Positions 4,940 to 8,393 of a stretch of DNA of 8,393 nt are shown one piece after another (the stretch's first letter is position 1; each line of letters starts with the position of its first letter). The stretch is from Candidatus Sumerlaeota bacterium (lineage in GTDB: Bacteria; Sumerlaeota; Sumerlaeia; JADFCT01). Where the stretch lies: NCBI GenBank assembly GCA_026398575.1, contig JAPLSP010000717.1, positions 1-8,393 on the forward strand, written 5' to 3'. The notes below the pieces were generated by a model. The model had not been told where the DNA came from and made no database searches. It saw only the letters and a program-made list of their open reading frames with translations. A program made the translations under genes and the position numbers.

Positions 4940-5725
4940 TTACGCATGTTCATTCTTTAGCGCTTGAAGTACAAATCGCGCTGAATTCTTGCACGCAACG
5001 AGGCGAGACGTCTTGATAATTTCATCTCGCTTTTCGTCAGCAAAATCGCTAATTCCTTTAGCAACGACCCATAAAGGATTTTCGGGCGCAGATACAGACA
5101 GCAATCCCAATCCTTCCATTTCGCCGCCGATAATCGGCTCACCGCAATCCCTGAGATTCGAAACCAAATCATCGCGAAACTTTTGACAATGAATCTTGGC
5201 TGCTCCTGTCAGCAGCGCGCCAAATCTTACTTTAACTTCGCCTTGCCATTCTTTGTTTCGAGATTCCTTTTCGAGCATCGCAATGAGAGATAGTTGTGAT
5301 CCATAAATTCTCATCTCGCTGTAATCATTTACTATTTTTCCATCTTCCGATTTGATGATCCTATAGTCATAGGGTAGCAGCGCTTTCGAGACAATGATAT
5401 CGCCAATCTTCTGCCGCTTGGGATCCACTCCAAAAGCCATCCCAAGAGAGACCATACCCGTTGCTCCTGTTTCCGCTATGCAATTGATCGCTCTTGACGC
5501 TGATCCACCATAAGAAAATGGACCCATTTCAGTTTGTGCGGCAAGAATTTTCGATCTTCCAATCGTGCCTAGATCATAGTATGGGCAGAAGCGCCCGTTA
5601 ATTTTATCAAATGAAAATCCCATTTCTTTCGCGGTTTCTTCCAGTTTCTCTTTTTCTGTTTTTGTAACGACAAATAGCAGGTAATCGGCGCGCATGTCCG
5701 GCAATGATGGGCTGTTGATTTCCAT
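4940..5725 (-). CDS. Nucleoside phosphorylase/nucleosidase-fold protein (PNP_UDP_1 superfamily)
   Basis: This 261-residue protein has the hallmarks of the superfamily containing MTA/SAH nucleosidase, purine nucleoside phosphorylase and ATP/AMP nucleosidases, which break the N-glycosidic bond of nucleosides or nucleotides. In this reading, residues 14-26 form the opening strand and Glu-rich turn (YLLFVVTKTEKEK). A Gly-rich stretch follows, with MGPFSYGG and TGATGMVSLGMAFGVDP, then the IGDIIVSK strand. EMEG (202-205) should contact the ribose. KGISDFAD (224-231) carries the catalytic Asp, D227. No signal peptide or membrane segment is visible. The specificity is not evident, and the product is longer than a typical housekeeping MTA/SAH nucleosidase (about 230 residues). 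The start is uncertain: ATG 5725 is preferred, TTG 5737 extends it and ATG 5695 would still keep the fold; none has a good ribosome site. Low G+C and linkage to an unknown small protein suggest a mobile accessory module, possibly a defence effector. Confidence 0.88.
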   Translation of the reverse strand: MEINSPSLPDMRADYLLFVVTKTEKEKLEETAKEMGFSFDKINGRFCPYYDLGTIGRSKILAAQTEMGPFSYGGSASRAINCIAETGATGMVSLGMAFGVDPKRQKIGDIIVSKALLPYDYRIIKSEDGKIVNDYSEMRIYGSQLSLIAMLEKESRNKEWQGEVKVRFGALLTGAAKIHCQKFRDDLVSNLRDCGEPIIGGEMEGLGLLSVSAPENPLWVVAKGISDFADEKRDEIIKTSRLVACKNSARFVLQALKNEHA

Positions 5726-6002
5726 GAGGAAGCTCAAGGAACTAGATATTTAGATAATGGCCGGCAAAACTGTGAAATGTAAAAGGCAAAACATATCGCC
5801 TTTAGTTTCTTGAATTCTTTGTTCTATCCTGTCTGGCTGTCAACCTTGATTTCCGGCGAGCGAATCCCCTGATCCTCCTCGTTTTCCCCTTTGATTTTTC
5901 CATATTCATTTGCGCGCGTCATGAACGCCATGAAATGATGACGGAATCCGCGTCATAGTCTCTGCGTCCTTTCTCAATCGCTTTTGTGTCCGCGGTCCCG
6001 GA
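5726..6002. other. Spacer between sialidase-like and nucleosidase-fold genes
   Basis: No gene is supported here. On the minus strand a weak promoter-like pair (TTTACA near 5780, CATTAT near 5757, about 18 bp apart) precedes the nucleosidase-fold gene. A small dyad, CGTCAT at 5918-5923 with ATGACG at 5938-5943, lies downstream of the sialidase-like stop codon but has no T-run, so it is not a clear terminator. The segment at 5961-5970 (CTCTGCGTCC) resembles wording common in dispersed non-coding repeats. Confidence 0.35.
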
Positions 6003-7241
6003 TCAACGAATCAATATCGTGCCCGCCCGCCGCGGCGGCTGCGGCGGCAGGATGGCGGTTGTCACGATGTAAAAGTCATCGTCGCTTCCGACGAACGCCG
6101 TCGCTTTGGTCCCGGAAAAGGACGTGCCGGCGGTTCCCACTTTGCCGCTGAAACTGCCGTCTGTAGCGTAGCAGGCCCATTTGACCGTGGCTGTGCTCGC
6201 GGTGGACATCGGCCCCACCTGCCAGACAAAAAGCGCGTCGCCGTTGCGATTGGCGATGGCGGTTGGAAAAATCTCGTCCGTCTCGTTGGAGGGCGTGGCC
6301 ACGTGAAGACTGAATGTCGTCATTCCGGTATCGGAAATGGCCCAGTAAACCTTATTCTCGGACATGAATGCGCACAGCGCCTGGCCGTTCGGGGCAAACG
6401 TCAGTTCCGGTCCGCACATCGGGCAATAGTTGATGTTCCAGTTGTCCTGATTGACTCGCGCCGCGGTGAAGTTGTTTTCAGCGATACGCCCTTTGAGCAC
6501 ATAGAAGTCGCGGATATTTCCCTCGGCGTTTCGGAACGCCAGACAAACGCTGCCGTCGCTGGTGGCGCGCGCGCGCATCATGCACATGGAACAGGCAATC
6601 CCGGCCAGACCGGAGGCATTGATTTTCTCGCTCGCGCCAAACGTCGTGCCATTGTCATTCGAACGCGCGGTATGCAACCAGGTAGCCTGCGGTTCGGAAG
6701 GTTTCGGATCGGCCATCACATGCCAGAAAGCAGCGACATTCCCCGCGCCATCGGCGGCCAGAGTCGCGCCATCCACGCCGGACATTGCCGAGACGGTTTT
6801 CCGCGCCTCGAACGTCTTGCCGCCGTCGAGGCTGCGTGAATAACGCACATAAACCTTCACGCCCGCCGCCCAATCATCCATCCACGCGACGTGGATAACG
6901 CCATCGCCGCCGACCGCCAGCTTGGGGCCGCGTTCGCCCATTTCGGTCTCGACCGTACCCGTGGAATTCACTTTCACGGGCGCCGTGAATGACGCGCCAT
7001 TATTGTCCGAACGCATGTACCAGGCGTTATGATTCAACCCGAACACCAGATGCAGCGCGCCGCTGGAATCCACAGCGGCGTCCGGCACGAGCGAGTTGGC
7101 GGGCGCCGGGATAATCGTCACTTTCGCCGCAAAAGCATTTGCTGCGAATAAGGCGCAGACGGCGCAGAGGGCACACAGCAATTTCTCTTTTTCGATCGTA
7201 AACACGCGTATCCCCATGTCAATTAGGCTATTGAGAAGCAT
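6003..7241 (-). CDS. Exported sialidase-like Asp-box beta-propeller with paired CxxC motifs
   Basis: This protein of about 412 residues has a signal peptide (hydrophobic 21-38, LLCALCAVCALFAANAFA, cut before AKVT) and then a repetitive beta-propeller. Asp-box (BNR) motifs of the S-x-D-x-G-x-T-F type recur at about 78-85 (SDNNGASF), 137-144 (SLDGGKTF) and 194-201 (SNDNGTTF); a looser one lies at 303-310. These stabilise sialidase-fold blades. I see no convincing arginine triad or other sialidase active site, so enzymatic sialidase activity is not claimed. Two Cys pairs, CSMC (217-220) and CPMC (273-276), flank a conserved-looking NIRDFYV stretch. From memory, a subfamily of exported propellers carries similar Cys clusters, which could bind metal or form disulfides. 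The start is unclear: TTG 7253, ATG 7241 and ATG 7217 are in frame with no strong ribosome site. The first residues resemble part of the 210-residue protein. Confidence 0.85.
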   Translation of the reverse strand: MLLNSLIDMGIRVFTIEKEKLLCALCAVCALFAANAFAAKVTIIPAPANSLVPDAAVDSSGALHLVFGLNHNAWYMRSDNNGASFTAPVKVNSTGTVETEMGERGPKLAVGGDGVIHVAWMDDWAAGVKVYVRYSRSLDGGKTFEARKTVSAMSGVDGATLAADGAGNVAAFWHVMADPKPSEPQATWLHTARSNDNGTTFGASEKINASGLAGIACSMCMMRARATSDGSVCLAFRNAEGNIRDFYVLKGRIAENNFTAARVNQDNWNINYCPMCGPELTFAPNGQALCAFMSENKVYWAISDTGMTTFSLHVATPSNETDEIFPTAIANRNGDALFVWQVGPMSTASTATVKWACYATDGSFSGKVGTAGTSFSGTKATAFVGSDDDFYIVTTAILPPQPPRRAGTILIR

Positions 7242-7429
7242 CCTGAGTGTCAATCTAAATTCCCGTTTCTTTCATTGCGCCTCTTTTGCTGATGGAATAT
7301 TTTTGAAACAATGCGGCGTATCATTGGACAAAAAAAGCCGGAAGAAGTGAAGACGCCAGCCGTCTCTCAAAAGTCAGCCTGAATTAATACCCGGCGCTCT
7401 CCGCGGTTTGCAGTTATGCCATAATCACA

Positions 7430-7459
7430 CCACGAACGACAACTTGTTGCCGTTCGTGG
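7430..7459. repeat. Near-perfect 30-bp palindrome
   Basis: CCACGAACG pairs with CGTTCGTGG (9 bp), then comes one A/C mismatch, then CAAC pairs with GTTG around a 2-nt TT centre. Fourteen of fifteen half-site positions except the mismatch and centre are paired. No T-run follows on either strand, so it is not a standard intrinsic terminator. It could act as an mRNA-stabilising hairpin, a protein site or a REP-like repeat. Confidence 0.8.
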
Positions 7460-7461
7460 TC

Positions 7462-7523
7462 ATCCGTGTAATCCTGTAATCCGTGGTCAAAATTTAACCA
7501 CGGATTGCGCGGATAGCACAGAT
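7462..7523. repeat. Imperfect palindrome of ATCCGTG-type repeat units
   Basis: AATCCGTGGT (7478-7487) pairs perfectly with ACCACGGATT (7497-7506) around an AT-rich 9-nt loop. Flanking ATCC (7471-7474) and GGAT (7511-7514) extend the stem imperfectly, and a further ATC/GAT pair lies outside. The ATCCGTG/TAATCC unit occurs about three times on the left arm. From memory, ATCCGTG/CACGGAT repeats are dispersed in intergenic regions of many environmental bacteria. Its repeat status in this genome cannot be tested from one copy. Confidence 0.7.
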
Positions 7524-7604
7524 ACTGATCCGCGAAGCAGTATAAGTTTTCAGTGCTTGAACAGCAGCCTCCAGCCGCTGACCCGGAATATGCGCGGAAG
7601 CCAG

Positions 7605-7618
7605 TGAGTCCGGACTCA
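7605..7618. repeat. 14-bp perfect palindrome over the cytochrome stop codon
   Basis: TGAGTCCGGACTCA is self-complementary without a loop and includes the TGA stop of the cytochrome gene on the minus strand. It may be chance or a small regulatory dyad. Confidence 0.4.
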
Positions 7619-8164
7619 ATCGCTTTCCTCCGGCGTCGGGGTGACACCAGTCTTCTTGACCATCTCTTTGTATTGAGCGGGCGTCATCTTTGGGAATTGC
7701 ATCACGAAGGCGACGATGTCCCAAAGACGGTCCTCATCGCGATTCGGCCCGAACGCCGGCATGCCGGTCATCTTGATCCCGCTCTTGACGATCCAGAAAA
7801 TCTCGGCGGGCGACTGCTCCTTGGCTGACTCGATCAGGTCCGGCGGCAGAGGGTTCAATCCATTCCCGATCGCCGAGCGCGGCACGCCCGGAGCGCCATG
7901 ACACGTCAGGCACATCACGTGATAATGACGAAAGCCACCGTCAAGCCTGTCTGCCGAAGCCAGGTCCGCAGGAGCTTTGATTTTTTTCGCCCGGACGCGG
8001 ACGCTATTGTCCGATGTGGTGGAAAGCACCCATTCGACAAACCCGCTATGCGGCGCAGTGGCCGCCACGTTATAGATTCCAGAGAAAATGAAACCCAGGA
8101 ATCCAGCCACTCCCAAAACGCCCGCCCCCCCAACCACGGCAATCACAATCCATTTCTTCTTCAT
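7616..8164 (-). CDS. Membrane-anchored monohaem cytochrome c
   Basis: This 182-residue electron carrier has KKKW followed by one hydrophobic helix (residues 5-29), which probably stays as an N-terminal anchor and places the haem domain in the periplasm. CLTCH (85-89) is the covalent haem c site, with H89 as proximal ligand. KMTGMPAFGP supplies the likely distal Met (M135), and the C-terminal helix DEDRLWDIVAFVMQFP completes the class I fold. The segment NVAATAPHSGFVEWVL before the haem domain and the closing MTPAQYKEM stretch are familiar from a family of membrane-bound cytochromes c linked to respiratory chains. The redox partner is not visible here. The start is ATG 8164, because GGGAGG lies 9 nt upstream and it gives a proper anchor; the same frame stays open to the window edge, but that extension looks non-coding. 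Confidence 0.93.
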   Translation of the reverse strand: MKKKWIVIAVVGGAGVLGVAGFLGFIFSGIYNVAATAPHSGFVEWVLSTTSDNSVRVRAKKIKAPADLASADRLDGGFRHYHVMCLTCHGAPGVPRSAIGNGLNPLPPDLIESAKEQSPAEIFWIVKSGIKMTGMPAFGPNRDEDRLWDIVAFVMQFPKMTPAQYKEMVKKTGVTPTPEESD

Positions 8165-8393
8165 AATCCGGTTCCTCCCTTCCGAATTAACGCGAAAAAA
8201 AATCTCTTCACGCCCATCGTGGCGCCAAAAGCAGGGATAATATATGAAGCGCGACTGTCCTGCCGCAACAGCGAATTGCGCGGGAGCCAAAGGGGACGCC
8301 TCGCGGCGCCGCTGCTCTGTGAGCAAAAAACCTTTGTAGCCGGGCGAGGAAAAACGGGACGTATCCAGCTTGGCGCCGAATAGTAGGCCGTCC
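8165..8393. promoter_or_regulatory. Upstream region and ribosome site of the cytochrome c gene
   Basis: GGGAGG (8174-8179, minus strand) is the ribosome binding site. Further up, TATATT with an upstream TTGCGG about 18 bp away is a weak sigma-70-like promoter candidate (roughly 8240-8270). No upstream gene can be supported, although two minus-strand frames are open at the right edge. Their translations are rich in Arg and Ala and show no motif. Confidence 0.4.

Larger units (their letters stand above)
7254..7615. other. Intergenic region with inverted repeats
   Basis: No gene is supported. Short frames in 7414-7724 overlap the repeats or the cytochrome gene and encode nothing recognisable. 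The region holds two inverted repeats (7430-7459 and 7462-7523) between the cytochrome c gene and the sialidase-like gene. A promoter for the latter may lie here, but I could not single one out. Confidence 0.5.

Noticed and set aside
6303..6839. 178-residue plus-strand open frame
   Set aside because: It is antisense to the sialidase-like gene, which has a signal peptide and Asp-boxes. The frame is open only because of high G+C.
8165..8326. 54-residue N-terminal extension of the cytochrome c
   Set aside because: The TTG start lacks a ribosome site, while ATG 8164 has GGGAGG 9 nt upstream and begins a normal membrane anchor.
7898..8383. 161-residue plus-strand open frame
   Set aside because: It is antisense to the cytochrome c gene and its upstream region and shows no recognisable domain.

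Overview
All eight credible genes in this window lie on the minus strand, so the window reads from right to left. Two Gram-negative traits are visible: type IV-type prepilins, and several exported or lipid-anchored proteins that include a membrane-tethered cytochrome c. Together with sigma-54 promoters, the short pilin architecture and thrombospondin type 3-tailed secreted enzymes, this suggests an uncultured Gram-negative bacterium of the PVC group or a neighbouring candidate phylum. That placement is inference only; nothing here fixes a taxon.

Layout from right to left: a membrane-anchored monohaem cytochrome c (7616-8164); a spacer of about 350 bp with two strong inverted repeats; an exported sialidase-like Asp-box beta-propeller with two CxxC pairs (6003-7241); a low-GC two-gene cassette with a nucleoside phosphorylase/nucleosidase-fold protein (4940-5725) and an unrecognised 210-residue protein (4263-4895); a large secreted glycoside-hydrolase-like protein with an N-terminal DUF5060-type domain and a calcium-binding thrombospondin type 3 tail (2040-4259); a 3D-domain lipoprotein, probably a cell-wall lytic enzyme (1417-1989); and two tandem, 85% identical type IV prepilins (843-1205 and 219-581).

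The best-supported non-obvious result is the control of the pilin pair. Each pilin has a -24/-12 (sigma-54) promoter whose -12 element lies exactly 56 bp from its start codon. Each has an inverted repeat about 92 bp further upstream, where an enhancer-binding protein (PilR-like) could bind. Beyond that, each has a copy of a diverged element of about 43-54 bp. A third copy of the element lies beyond the second pilin at the left edge, which hints at a third unit outside the window.

The second point of interest is the AT-rich nucleosidase plus 210-residue cassette. It sits between GC-rich genes and abuts the glycoside hydrolase start codon with only 3 nt between them. It could be a horizontally acquired enzyme/partner module, possibly a defence effector pair, but that function is inference. 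A stretch of the 210-residue gene recurs at 77% DNA identity in the 5' end of the sialidase-like gene, which suggests related sequence has been shuffled within this locus.
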